Source of the DNA: an uncultured Pelagibacteraceae bacterium
Lineage (GTDB): Bacteria; Pseudomonadota; Alphaproteobacteria; Pelagibacterales; Pelagibacteraceae
Direction: 5' to 3'
Length of the DNA stretch: 64,000 bases
Assembly: GCA_902601235.1 (NCBI GenBank)
Contig: CACKMG010000002.1
Coordinates: 49,757 to 113,756 of the forward strand
The position numbers and the translations under genes are program-made. The stretch's first letter is position 1, and each line of letters opens with the position of its first letter. Below, piece by piece: positions 52,343 to 61,542 of the stretch. The notes beneath the pieces were generated by a model. It searched no databases, was not told the origin of the DNA, and saw nothing but the letters and a program-made list of their open reading frames with translations.

Positions 52343-52456
52343 ATGAAAACTAATTTCTTGACTCTAGTGTTTTTAATTTTAAGTGCTTGCCAAAATATTG
52401 AAAATGGAAAGAAAAATACTTTTCCTAAAAAAGAAAAGGAAAACAGTATTAATATG
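52343..52456 (+). CDS. Very small putative lipoprotein (37 aa), not in ORF track
   Basis: MKTNFLTLVFLILSACQNIENGKKNTFPKKEKETVLI*; short signal peptide with LSAC lipobox; lies between hisH and hisA. Confidence 0.5.
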
Positions 52457-52493
52457 AATTCAACAATATCAGAAATAGAGATAAAAAATTAAA

Positions 52494-53210
52494 ATGAAAA
52501 TATTTCCCGCGATAGATATTAAAGATAAAAAATGTGTAAGATTAGTTAAGGGAGATTTTGATAAAAAAATCGAGTACGAAATATCTCCAGTTAAGCAAGC
52601 AGAAAAATATAAAAATCTCGGTTTTAAAAATCTACACATTATTGATTTAGACGGTGCATTAGTTGGTGAAACAGTAAATCAAGATATTATTAAAGATATT
52701 GTTGTAAAATTTAATTTAAATGTAGAAATAGGTGGTGGTATTAGAAATCTCAAAGATATTCAAAAATATATTGATGCTGGTGCTGAAAAAATTATTTTAG
52801 GAAGTGCAGCAATTAAGGATAAAAATTTTTTAAAAGAAGCATGTAAAAAGTTTCCTGATAAAATTGCTTTAGGCCTGGATGTTAAAGATGGGTTTTTGTG
52901 TGTGTTTGGATGGAAAGAAAACTCCAATCAATTGATGCTAGATTATTTAAAGGAGGTTAATGACTATGGTGTAAGTAGATTGATTTATACTGATATTAAT
53001 AGAGATGGTATGAAACAAAGTCCAAATTTCGATGAAACATTTAAAGTTGCTGAGATATCCAATTGTCCTGTGATTATATCTGGTGGAGTTTCATCAATAG
53101 ATGATATTAAAAAAGCAAAGAATCTAAAAAATGTTGAAGGTATAATAGTTGGTAAAGCTATTTACGATGGTGATATCAAATTAGAAGAATTGGTAAAAGA
53201 GGATGCTTAA
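52494..53210 (+). CDS. hisA: Phosphoribosylformimino-AICAR ribotide isomerase
   Basis: [40 protein letters not shown]. Confidence 0.97.
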   Translation: MKIFPAIDIKDKKCVRLVKGDFDKKIEYEISPVKQAEKYKNLGFKNLHIIDLDGALVGETVNQDIIKDIVVKFNLNVEIGGGIRNLKDIQKYIDAGAEKIILGSAAIKDKNFLKEACKKFPDKIALGLDVKDGFLCVFGWKENSNQLMLDYLKEVNDYGVSRLIYTDINRDGMKQSPNFDETFKVAEISNCPVIISGGVSSIDDIKKAKNLKNVEGIIVGKAIYDGDIKLEELVKEDA

Positions 53211-53958
53211 AAATAGAATTATTCCTTGTTTAGATGTTAAAAATGGACGTGTTGTTAAAGGTATCAACTTTGTTGATCTAAAGGATGCAGGAGATCCTGT
53301 AGAGCAAGCAAAAATCTATAGTGATGGTGGGGCAGATGAAATTTGTTTTTTAGATATAACAGCATCTAATGAAAATAGAAATATTATTTATGATGTTGTG
53401 CGAAAAACTTCAAAGAAATGCTTTGTTCCTTTAACAGTAGGTGGTGGAATTAGAAGTGTAGAAGATATAAATAGATTACTTAATTGCGGAGCAGATAAAG
53501 TTTCAATTAATACTGCTGCAGTTGAAAATTCAAAAGTAGTTATTGATAGTTCAAAAAAATTTGGCTCACAATGCATTGTTGTTGCGATCGACGCGAAAAG
53601 GAATGGAGATAAATGGGAAGTATTTACACATGGAGGAAGAAATAATAGCAGTATTGATGCCTTAGAGTATGCAAAACAAATGGAAGAAAATGGCGCAGGA
53701 GAGTTATTAGTAACTTCAATGGATAGAGATGGAACACAAGTTGGTTATGATATTGATTTAATGTCTAATATTTCATCTAAAGTAAATATTCCTGTTATTG
53801 CATCAGGAGGAGTAGGAAATTTAGATCATCTGGTTGATGGAATTCAGCTAGGTAAAGCTAGTGCTGTTTTAGCAGCATCTATATTTCATTTCGGAAAATA
53901 TTCATTAAAAGAAGCAAAGGAATATTTGGACTCAAAAGGAATACCTGTTAGAATTTAA
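53203..53958 (+). CDS. hisF: Imidazole glycerol phosphate synthase cyclase subunit
   Basis: [45 protein letters not shown]. Confidence 0.98.
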   Translation: MLKNRIIPCLDVKNGRVVKGINFVDLKDAGDPVEQAKIYSDGGADEICFLDITASNENRNIIYDVVRKTSKKCFVPLTVGGGIRSVEDINRLLNCGADKVSINTAAVENSKVVIDSSKKFGSQCIVVAIDAKRNGDKWEVFTHGGRNNSSIDALEYAKQMEENGAGELLVTSMDRDGTQVGYDIDLMSNISSKVNIPVIASGGVGNLDHLVDGIQLGKASAVLAASIFHFGKYSLKEAKEYLDSKGIPVRI

Positions 53959-53959
53959 T

Positions 53960-54232
53960 ATGTTAAGCACTTTAGAAAATTTATTCAATCTAGCAAGAGA
54001 AAGAAAAAAATTTCCTGTTGATGGTTCTTATACTAATAAATTACTAAGCAATAAATCTTTGAGCAAAGAGAAGATCTTAGAAGAAATTAATGAACTTATC
54101 GAAGCTGTAGAAAATAATTCAAATAAGATCCATGAAGCAGCAGATGTTTTTTATCACTTAATAATGTATTTAGAAGCGAATGATGTGAAAATTGAGGATG
54201 TTATGAATGAATTAAACAAAAGAAAAAAATGA
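53960..54232 (+). CDS. hisE: Phosphoribosyl-ATP pyrophosphatase
   Basis: LSKEKILEEINELIEAVENNSNKIHEAADVFYHLIMYLEAND; follows hisF. Confidence 0.92.
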   Translation: MLSTLENLFNLARERKKFPVDGSYTNKLLSNKSLSKEKILEEINELIEAVENNSNKIHEAADVFYHLIMYLEANDVKIEDVMNELNKRKK

Positions 54233-54594
54233 CTTACGATGATAACAACATTTTTGCTAAAATTTTAAGAGGAGAAATTCCTTGTAAAAAAATTTATGAA
54301 GATGATTTTGTGTTATCTTTTCATGATATTAACCCACAAAAAAAAATTCATGTCCTAGTAATACCCAAGGGTAAATATATAGACCTTGATGATTTTAGCG
54401 AAAAAGCTTCCTCAATGGAAATGGTTGGATTACTAAAAGGAATAAATATTGTTGCAAAAAAATTGGGTATATCAGTTGATACTGGCAAAGGTTATAGAGC
54501 ATTAGCTAACATTAGTGAGCATGGAGGCCAAGAAGTACCTCATTTGCATTTCCATCTATTTGGAGGCGAAAAGGTAGGCAAAATGGTTGAGTGA
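54229..54594 (+). CDS. HIT-family (histidine triad) protein
   Basis: NNIFAKILRGEIPCKKIYEDDFVLSFHDINPQKKIHVLVIPK, GGQEVPHLHFHLFGG. Confidence 0.95.
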   Translation: MTYDDNNIFAKILRGEIPCKKIYEDDFVLSFHDINPQKKIHVLVIPKGKYIDLDDFSEKASSMEMVGLLKGINIVAKKLGISVDTGKGYRALANISEHGGQEVPHLHFHLFGGEKVGKMVE

Positions 54595-55085
54595 ATAAAA
54601 TAGATAGAAATTATTTGGAAATATATTCACTTGACGATTTAGTTGAGTCGAATTCGCCTTCAAAAGAGTTCAACATTGATTTAGTTAATCCACCTAATTT
54701 TCAATTAAATAGATTTTTTTATAAAAATATAGGTAAAAATCATAGGTGGATAGATAGATTGGACTGGAGTGAAAAACAATGGATTGATTATTCATCAAGT
54801 AAAAAAGTAAAAACTTATGTTTTAAAAAAGAGTAATGATTTGGTTGGATATTTTGAGCTCAATATTCATCAAGATGAAACTGAAATAGCTTATTTAGGTT
54901 TACTCGAGGAATATCACAATAAAAAATTAGGATCTTATTTATTATCAATCGCAATTAAAAAATCATTCTTTAACAAACCAAAAAGAGTTTGGGTTCATAC
55001 TTGTTCTTTAGATCATAAAAATGCTTTAAATAATTATATTTCAAGAGGGATGAAAGTTTTTAAAAAAGAAACAGTTACAATTTAA
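54591..55085 (+). CDS. GNAT-family N-acetyltransferase (GTG start)
   Basis: LVGYFELNIHQDETEIAYLGLLEEYHNKKLGSYLLSIAIKKSF; VHTCSLDHKNALNNYISRGM. Confidence 0.85.
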   Translation: MNKIDRNYLEIYSLDDLVESNSPSKEFNIDLVNPPNFQLNRFFYKNIGKNHRWIDRLDWSEKQWIDYSSSKKVKTYVLKKSNDLVGYFELNIHQDETEIAYLGLLEEYHNKKLGSYLLSIAIKKSFFNKPKRVWVHTCSLDHKNALNNYISRGMKVFKKETVTI

Positions 55086-55630
55086 TTTTGAGATGGAAGC
55101 CTAAATAATTTTTTTTTAAATTTTTGGTTTTTTTTAATTGAATTTAAATAAGTAATACTAAGATTTTGGTAAATATCTGTGGTTTGCCAACCAATTAAAT
55201 TGTAGTTTTTTTTATCAAAAAATATATTTATTTCATTTTCATTCTCGAAAAAGATAAAATTAATGTATTTATCATCTATATCTTTTTGTTTTAAATTTTT
55301 TATTTTATTTAATAAAAATTCTTTATCTAAAATTAAATTTAGAGGTGTTCTTTCAATTGGATAAATATAATAACTATTAGTTGTTTTAATTACTAGCGAT
55401 CTGCCATTGGAAACTAATTTTTTATTATTATTAAGGTTATATTTACAAAAAATTTTTTTTGGATACTCAAGTTTACAATTACCATTTTCGATTTTTCCAT
55501 TAATATTTTGTTCAAAATTAAATGATAAACTTTGGGTATTTTCTAAATTTTTAATAATATTTTCTTTAATTGATGCAGATACTTTGTTTGTAAAAAATAA
55601 TAAAAATAAAAAAATAAAGTATTTTTTCAT
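55082..55630 (-). CDS. lolA: LolA-like outer-membrane lipoprotein carrier
   Basis: Signal peptide; LENTQSLSFNFEQNINGKIENGNCKLEYPKKIFCKY; adjacent to ftsK. Confidence 0.82.
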   Translation of the reverse strand: MKKYFIFLFLLFFTNKVSASIKENIIKNLENTQSLSFNFEQNINGKIENGNCKLEYPKKIFCKYNLNNNKKLVSNGRSLVIKTTNSYYIYPIERTPLNLILDKEFLLNKIKNLKQKDIDDKYINFIFFENENEINIFFDKKNYNLIGWQTTDIYQNLSITYLNSIKKNQKFKKKLFRLPSQN

Positions 55631-57744
55631 TAAAGAACATCACGTTTTCCAACATGATTTGCTTTGCTAACGATCCCATCTGCTTCCATCATGTCTATTA
55701 TTCGTGCAGCTCTGTTGTATCCTATTTGTAATTTTCTCTGTAAAAAAGAGGTCGATGCTTTACCTTCAGATTTTATTATTTCTACCGCTGTTTGATATAG
55801 TTCATCTTTTTCTCCCTGACTTTTTGAGCTTTCGCTAATTTCTTTTTCATCTGCAAAATTTAGTATTTCATCAACATAATCTGGCTCTTCTTGAGACCTA
55901 ATAAAATTGTTTATTTTTTCGATTTCATCATCAGAAACGAAAGGCGCATGAATTCTTACCATTTTATTAGCTGATGACATATAAAGCATGTCTCCTTTTC
56001 CTAATAATTGTTCAGCGCCTTGTTCTCCTAAAATTGTTCTGCTATCAATTTTCGATGTGACCTGAAAAGATATTCGTGTTGGAAAGTTTGCTTTAATAGT
56101 TCCGGTGATTACATCTACACTGGGTCTTTGTGTTGCCATGATAATATGAATTCCAGCTGCTCTTGCCATTTGAGATAATTTTTGAATGTAATTTTCAATC
56201 TCTTTACCCGCAACTAGCATTAAATCTGACATTTCATCCACTACTACCACGATATAAGGCATTGGGAGTTTATGTTTAGAATTATATCCATCAATATTTC
56301 TAACTCCTTCCCTTGTCATTAATCTGTATCTACTTTCCATTTCTTTAACAACCCAACCTAAAACTGAAGCAGCTTTTTTTGCTTCGGTGATAACGGGACA
56401 GAGTAAATGAGGGACACCTTCATAAGTTGATAATTCTAACATTTTTGGATCAATTAAAATAAACTTACATTTGTCAGGTGTATGTCTATATAATAAAGAT
56501 AAGATAATTGTATTAATACAAACTGATTTTCCTGACCCTGTAGTACCTGCGATTAACAAATGAGGCATAGATGCTAAATCACCTATTATTGGTTTACCAG
56601 AAATATTCTTTCCTAACGCTATTGGTAATTTTGTTTCTTTTCTTTTAAAATCTGGGTTGTCTAAAATTTCACTCAGGTAAACATTTTCTCTAGAAGAGTT
56701 TGGTAGCTCTATACCAACTGTATTACTACCTGGAATAGTAGATATACGAGCTGACTCAGAGCTTGTATTTCTTGCTATATCATCTGAAAGATTAATTATC
56801 TTAGATACTTTTATTCCGGCGGCAGGTTCAAATTCGCTTAAAGTAACTACTGGTCCATGACTAACTTTTTTTATTTTTCCATTGACACCAAAGTCTAAAA
56901 GTATTTTTTCCAAAAATTCTGGATTGAAATTTACATTTTGGCTTAATTTCTCTCTTTCTTTTTTTGAAGGTATTTTTAATAAGTTGATAGTTGGTAGACT
57001 AAATTTTCTTTTACTTTGAGATGAAGAATTTTCGGCTTTAATAAATGGTAGATCTTCTTGTATTAAATTTTTAATTTCTTCTTGGGGAATATATTCATTA
57101 ATTAGTTCATCTTTATTTGTATAATTTTTTTCATATTTTTTTCCTTTTAATCTTTTAATAATTTTCATAAATTCATTTAAATTAAAATTTACACTTAATA
57201 AAAATAAAATTGAAATTATAATAATTAATAGATAATAAATAAAATTTTCGTAAGGACTAATTAATGAATTTATAAAAGTTTGATTTAAGTAGTTACCAAC
57301 GAAACCTCCATTACCATTTATGTAAAGATTGAAAGATTCATTATAAAAATAATTAAAAAATAATGATCCAAGAAGACAATACAATATGACAAAAAATAAA
57401 TTTTCTATAAATAAAAAAAATTCTTTTTTTCTAAAAGTATTAATCCCAGAAAGAAAAAAGGTAAGTGGAATTAAAAAAGCAATTAATCCAATTGATTGAA
57501 AAAAAAGGTCCGAAGTATAACTACCTTGAAATCCCAAAAAGTTTTGAATTTCAGTATCTTTAGGAAAAATAAAGTTTGGATCATCAGGAGAATAAGAAAC
57601 AAAAGATAGAAGTAATAAAACTCCAAGAATTGAAATAAAAATGCCATAAATTTCAATTAATCTTTTAACAATAAAAATTGTTATTGAATTAGCAAGTTTT
57701 TTTATGTCCATATTAGATGAATCAAATTTACCACTTTGTATCAT
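55630..57744 (-). CDS. ftsK: DNA translocase FtsK (start may be 57711)
   Basis: Four N-terminal TM segments; PHLLIAGTTGSGKSVCINTIILSLL; C-terminal gamma wHTH TSFLQRKLQIGYNRAARIIDMMEADGIV. Confidence 0.97.
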   Translation of the reverse strand: MIQSGKFDSSNMDIKKLANSITIFIVKRLIEIYGIFISILGVLLLLSFVSYSPDDPNFIFPKDTEIQNFLGFQGSYTSDLFFQSIGLIAFLIPLTFFLSGINTFRKKEFFLFIENLFFVILYCLLGSLFFNYFYNESFNLYINGNGGFVGNYLNQTFINSLISPYENFIYYLLIIIISILFLLSVNFNLNEFMKIIKRLKGKKYEKNYTNKDELINEYIPQEEIKNLIQEDLPFIKAENSSSQSKRKFSLPTINLLKIPSKKEREKLSQNVNFNPEFLEKILLDFGVNGKIKKVSHGPVVTLSEFEPAAGIKVSKIINLSDDIARNTSSESARISTIPGSNTVGIELPNSSRENVYLSEILDNPDFKRKETKLPIALGKNISGKPIIGDLASMPHLLIAGTTGSGKSVCINTIILSLLYRHTPDKCKFILIDPKMLELSTYEGVPHLLCPVITEAKKAASVLGWVVKEMESRYRLMTREGVRNIDGYNSKHKLPMPYIVVVVDEMSDLMLVAGKEIENYIQKLSQMARAAGIHIIMATQRPSVDVITGTIKANFPTRISFQVTSKIDSRTILGEQGAEQLLGKGDMLYMSSANKMVRIHAPFVSDDEIEKINNFIRSQEEPDYVDEILNFADEKEISESSKSQGEKDELYQTAVEIIKSEGKASTSFLQRKLQIGYNRAARIIDMMEADGIVSKANHVGKRDVL

Positions 57745-57774
57745 CTAATTTTTGTTGTTAAAATTAAAAATATT

Positions 57775-58860
57775 ATGAAAATTTGTATCATAGGCAACGG
57801 ATTAACAAGCTTAACTTTAGCTAAAACTTTGGTTAACCAAGGCATATACGTAGACATTTATTATAAAAATAATGAATATACTCAAAATAAAATTCGAACT
57901 ATAGGAATTTCAAAATCAAACACAGATTTTTTTAATCAAAATATATTAGATATTCAAAAATTATGTTGGAATATAAATAAAATTGAAATTTACAATGAAA
58001 ATTTAAATTTAGAAAAAATATTAAAATTTGAAAATTTTGATAAATCTTTATTTTCAATTATAAGGAATGACGATTTATTTAACTATTTACATCAAGAATT
58101 AAAAAAAAATAAACTTTTTAGATTAAAGAAAAAAGTAAAAGAGGAAGAAATTATAATTAAAAAATATGATCTAGTTTTTAATTGTGATTCTAATAATGAA
58201 TTATCCAAAAAATTATTTTTTAAAAAAATAGATAAAAACTATAAAAGTTTTGCTTATGCTACAATTATTCACCATAAAAAAATTAACAATAATAATATAG
58301 CTATACAAATATTTACCAAAAATGGGCCTTTTGCTTTTTTGCCAATTTCTAGAACAGAAACGTCAATTGTTTATTCTATAAAAAATAGAAGTAATCTTAA
58401 TTTAGAGGAACATATAAATATATTTAATTCTAAGTATAATGATAAATGTATAATCAATAAAATTGATAAACCAATTAAATTCAAATTAAAATCACTAAAT
58501 TTGAGATCTTATCATTATAAAAATGTTTTAGCCTTCGGAGATAATTTACATAAGTTGCATCCTTTAGCAGGACAAGGATTCAACATGTCTTTAAGAGATA
58601 TTAAAGATATATTGGAATTGATTAAATTTAGAAAGAAACTTGGTTTACCTTTAGATAATTCTATTTTTTTTGATTTTGAAAAAAAAATAAAACATAAAAA
58701 TTATATTTTTTCAAAAAGTATAGATTTTATTTATGAATACTTTAATTTTGAGAATAAGTTAAATAATACTTTTTTAAGTAAATCTGTTCAACTTTTGGGA
58801 AGGAATAAATTGTTTAATAATACTTTTAAAAAAATAGCTGATCAAGGCCTGATTTTTTAA
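57775..58860 (+). CDS. UbiH/COQ6-family FAD-dependent monooxygenase (start adjusted to MKICIIGNG)
   Basis: KICIIGNGLTSLTLAKTL Rossmann; VLAFGDNLHKLHPLAGQGFNMSLRDI. Confidence 0.88.
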   Translation: MKICIIGNGLTSLTLAKTLVNQGIYVDIYYKNNEYTQNKIRTIGISKSNTDFFNQNILDIQKLCWNINKIEIYNENLNLEKILKFENFDKSLFSIIRNDDLFNYLHQELKKNKLFRLKKKVKEEEIIIKKYDLVFNCDSNNELSKKLFFKKIDKNYKSFAYATIIHHKKINNNNIAIQIFTKNGPFAFLPISRTETSIVYSIKNRSNLNLEEHINIFNSKYNDKCIINKIDKPIKFKLKSLNLRSYHYKNVLAFGDNLHKLHPLAGQGFNMSLRDIKDILELIKFRKKLGLPLDNSIFFDFEKKIKHKNYIFSKSIDFIYEYFNFENKLNNTFLSKSVQLLGRNKLFNNTFKKIADQGLIF

Positions 58861-58870
58861 CCATCAATCA

Positions 58871-59518
58871 TTATTGAATCGTTGTGTTATTAAATTCATC
58901 ATAAATATAAGTGCTTAAAATTTCTGAAATCTTTGTTTTTCTAGAGTGAAGATTTTTTGACTCCAAAAGAATTTGCTTTTCTTCTAAATTGAAAGGTGAT
59001 GCCATTGCTAAAGCATTTATAGTTTCATTTAAATTTTGTTTTTCAAGTGCTTTCCAATTAATAATAAAACCTCTTTTTTCAAACAATGATTTGAGATTTT
59101 TAAAGATAAGTTCCAAATCTGAAAATTGAATTTTCTCTACTTGTTCTGAAAGATCATCTAAATATTCATTAAAATCTACCTCAAACTCTCTATATCTCCT
59201 ATTAGATCCAATTTCTTTTACAATTTTAAATCTAATTAAACCCTTTAATTCAATTAAATATCTTCCATCCTTTAATTTTTTAAAATTGGTTATTTTTCCT
59301 AGACAGCCAATTTGATGAAGATCTTTTATTTCGGTTATATTATTTTTTGCTGCTTTAGGCTGTATCATACCAATAAATTTGTTGGCATTCATACTGTCGT
59401 TAACCATATCAATATATCTTGGCTCAAATATATTTAATGGTACAGATGTATTTGGAAAAATAATGAAATTACTCAGTGGAAAAACAGCAATTTTTTTCGG
59501 TAAATCTTCTTTTTTCAT
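58871..59518 (-). CDS. LON substrate-binding (ATP-dependent protease La N-terminal) domain protein
   Basis: IAVFPLSNFIIFPNTSVPLNIFEPRYIDMVNDSM; HQIGCLGKI; LKGLIRFKI. Confidence 0.9.
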   Translation of the reverse strand: MKKEDLPKKIAVFPLSNFIIFPNTSVPLNIFEPRYIDMVNDSMNANKFIGMIQPKAAKNNITEIKDLHQIGCLGKITNFKKLKDGRYLIELKGLIRFKIVKEIGSNRRYREFEVDFNEYLDDLSEQVEKIQFSDLELIFKNLKSLFEKRGFIINWKALEKQNLNETINALAMASPFNLEEKQILLESKNLHSRKTKISEILSTYIYDEFNNTTIQ

Positions 59519-59589
59519 ATATTTTTAAAATTATATCACATTTAATATTACTTGAATTAAAAAAAACTTATAATTATATTGCCTCGTGT

Positions 59590-59664
59590 GCGGGCATAGC
59601 TCAGTGGTAGAGCGTCTCGTTGCCAACGAGAAGGTCGAGGGTTCGACCCCCTTTGCCCGCTCCA
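59590..59664 (+). tRNA. tRNA-Gly(GCC), CCA encoded
   Basis: GCGGGCATAGCTCAGTGGTAGAGCGTCTCGTTGCCAACGAGAAGGTCGAGGGTTCGACCCCCTTTGCCCGCTCCA: acceptor GCGGGCA/TGCCCGC pairs, TTGCCAA anticodon loop, GGTTCGACC T-loop. Confidence 0.98.
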
Positions 59665-59672
59665 AAAAAATT

Positions 59673-60017
59673 ATGAGTGATTTAGCGAATAAAAAATGTG
59701 TGCCCTGTGAGGGGAAAATTCCTCCTTTTAATTCTGAGGAAATACATAAATATCTTAAAAAAATTGATAATTGGGAAGTTTTAGAGGATAAAATAGACGG
59801 CTTTCATTTAATTAAAAATTTCAAATTTGATGATTTTTTACAAAGTCAAGAATTTGTAAATAAAGTTGGAGAAATAGCTGAAAATGAGGGTCACCACCCT
59901 GATTTATGGTTTGGGTGGGGATATGCGAGAATTAAAATATACACACATGCAATAAAAGGTTTGGCAGAGAGTGATTTTATACTTGCTGCAAAAATAGATC
60001 AAATATCTAGTGTCTAA
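59673..60017 (+). CDS. phhB: Pterin-4a-carbinolamine dehydratase (start adjusted from 59586)
   Basis: WEVLEDKIDGFHLIKNFKFDDFLQSQEFVNKVGEIAENEGHHPDLWFGWGYARIKIYTHAIKGLAESDFILAAKID. Confidence 0.93.
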   Translation: MSDLANKKCVPCEGKIPPFNSEEIHKYLKKIDNWEVLEDKIDGFHLIKNFKFDDFLQSQEFVNKVGEIAENEGHHPDLWFGWGYARIKIYTHAIKGLAESDFILAAKIDQISSV

Positions 60018-61542
60018 AGTGTCTTGTTTTTGAAAAAACTAAAATTGTACCTGTATCATTTGCATATTTAATAATTTTTTTATCATTTATTGATCCAGAG
60101 GGTTGTATAATTGCTTTTACACCTGCTTGAACTAATTGTTCTACGCCATCTACAAAAGGGAAAAAAGCATCAGAAGCTGCAATAATATTTTCTAGAGGGT
60201 TAACAAACTTTTTCATTTTGTTTATTGCAATTTGACAACTATCAACTCTACTTGGTTGACCAGATCCTATTCCAACTGTGCTTTCTTTATGTGCTAATAC
60301 GATAGCATTAGATTTTACATATCTACAAATATTAAAAGCGAAAATCAAATTTTTCATTTGTTGATTATTTGGTTTTATCTTTGAGACAATTTTGAATTCA
60401 TTACGCTTAAATTTAATTTGATCTTCTTCTTGTAATAAAATTGCATTATTAAAAGAATTAATTTTAAATTTTTCATTAAATGAAAAAGTGCTAGCATCAA
60501 TTAATCTAAGATTTTTTTTCTTTTTTAAAATTTTAAGTGCTTTTTTTTCAAAACCATTCGCAATTATAACTTCAAAAAAGATTTTGTTTAATTCCCAAGC
60601 TAATTTGGTGTTTATTTTAAAATTACATGAGACTATTCCACCAAAAGCACTAATAGGATCGCATGCTAAAGCAGACTGATAACATTTGATTTTATTATTA
60701 ATTATAGATACTCCACAAGGATTAGCATGTTTTACTATAACAATACCCTTATTAATAGGAAGTGATTTTGATATAGTCAAAGCTGCATAGATATCATTAA
60801 AATTATTATAACTAAGTTGTTTTCCATTTAATTGTTTTAATTGCAATGAATTGCCGAATGAATAAATACTACTTTTCTGATGTGGATTTTCCCCATATCT
60901 AAGTTGTTCTATTAATTTTGAATGAATAATCTTTTTTTGTGGAAAAGAATTTCTGGTAAATTCATTAAAATAATTTGCTATTAATGAGTCGTAATATGCA
61001 GTTTCAGTAAATGCACTTTGTGACATTTTTTTTCTAAATTCAAGAGAAGTAGCACCATGATTTTTTTTTAATTGATTTGCTAGATCATAATATTGGTTTG
61101 ATGATGTTAATACAGTAACATCTTGATAATTTTTAGCCGCAGCTCGTACCATTGTAGGTCCCCCAATATCAATATTTTCTAATATTTGATTATGATTTGA
61201 ACTAGTTTCTATTTTTTTTTCAAATGGATAAAAATTCACTATTACTAAATCAATATTTTCTAAATTATTATCTCTTACTTCTTTTGAATGCTTTTTATTT
61301 CCTCTTTTGCTAAGTATACCACCATGAATTTTTGGATGAAGTGTTTTAACTCGACCGTCTAAAATTTCTGGAAATTCTGTGAATTTGGAAACTTCTATAC
61401 AATTAAATCCTAACTTTTTAATTTCCCTAAACGTACCACCTGAACTAATAATTTTTATGTCATATTTTCTGAGCACTGATAAAAGGTTTTGTAAATTTCT
61501 TTTGTCTGATACAGATATTAAAGCCGTTTTTATTTTGTTCAT
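60007..61542 (-). CDS. purH: Bifunctional AICAR formyltransferase/IMP cyclohydrolase
   Basis: TALISVSDKRNL, SSGGTFREIKKLG, GRVKTLHPKIHGGIL, VKHANPCGVS, ASDAFFPFVDGVEQ. Confidence 0.98.
   Translation of the reverse strand: MNKIKTALISVSDKRNLQNLLSVLRKYDIKIISSGGTFREIKKLGFNCIEVSKFTEFPEILDGRVKTLHPKIHGGILSKRGNKKHSKEVRDNNLENIDLVIVNFYPFEKKIETSSNHNQILENIDIGGPTMVRAAAKNYQDVTVLTSSNQYYDLANQLKKNHGATSLEFRKKMSQSAFTETAYYDSLIANYFNEFTRNSFPQKKIIHSKLIEQLRYGENPHQKSSIYSFGNSLQLKQLNGKQLSYNNFNDIYAALTISKSLPINKGIVIVKHANPCGVSIINNKIKCYQSALACDPISAFGGIVSCNFKINTKLAWELNKIFFEVIIANGFEKKALKILKKKKNLRLIDASTFSFNEKFKINSFNNAILLQEEDQIKFKRNEFKIVSKIKPNNQQMKNLIFAFNICRYVKSNAIVLAHKESTVGIGSGQPSRVDSCQIAINKMKKFVNPLENIIAASDAFFPFVDGVEQLVQAGVKAIIQPSGSINDKKIIKYANDTGTILVFSKTRHFRH

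Noticed and set aside
57736-57744. Apparent ftsK/ubiH-like start-codon overlap
   Set aside because: The monooxygenase homology begins at MKICIIGNG (57775), and FtsK may start at 57711, so a normal gap likely exists.
59586-59672. N-terminal extension MCGHSSVVERLVANEKVEGSTPFARSKKI of the phhB ORF
   Set aside because: It is a conceptual translation of the tRNA-Gly gene; this type of peptide is a common annotation artefact.
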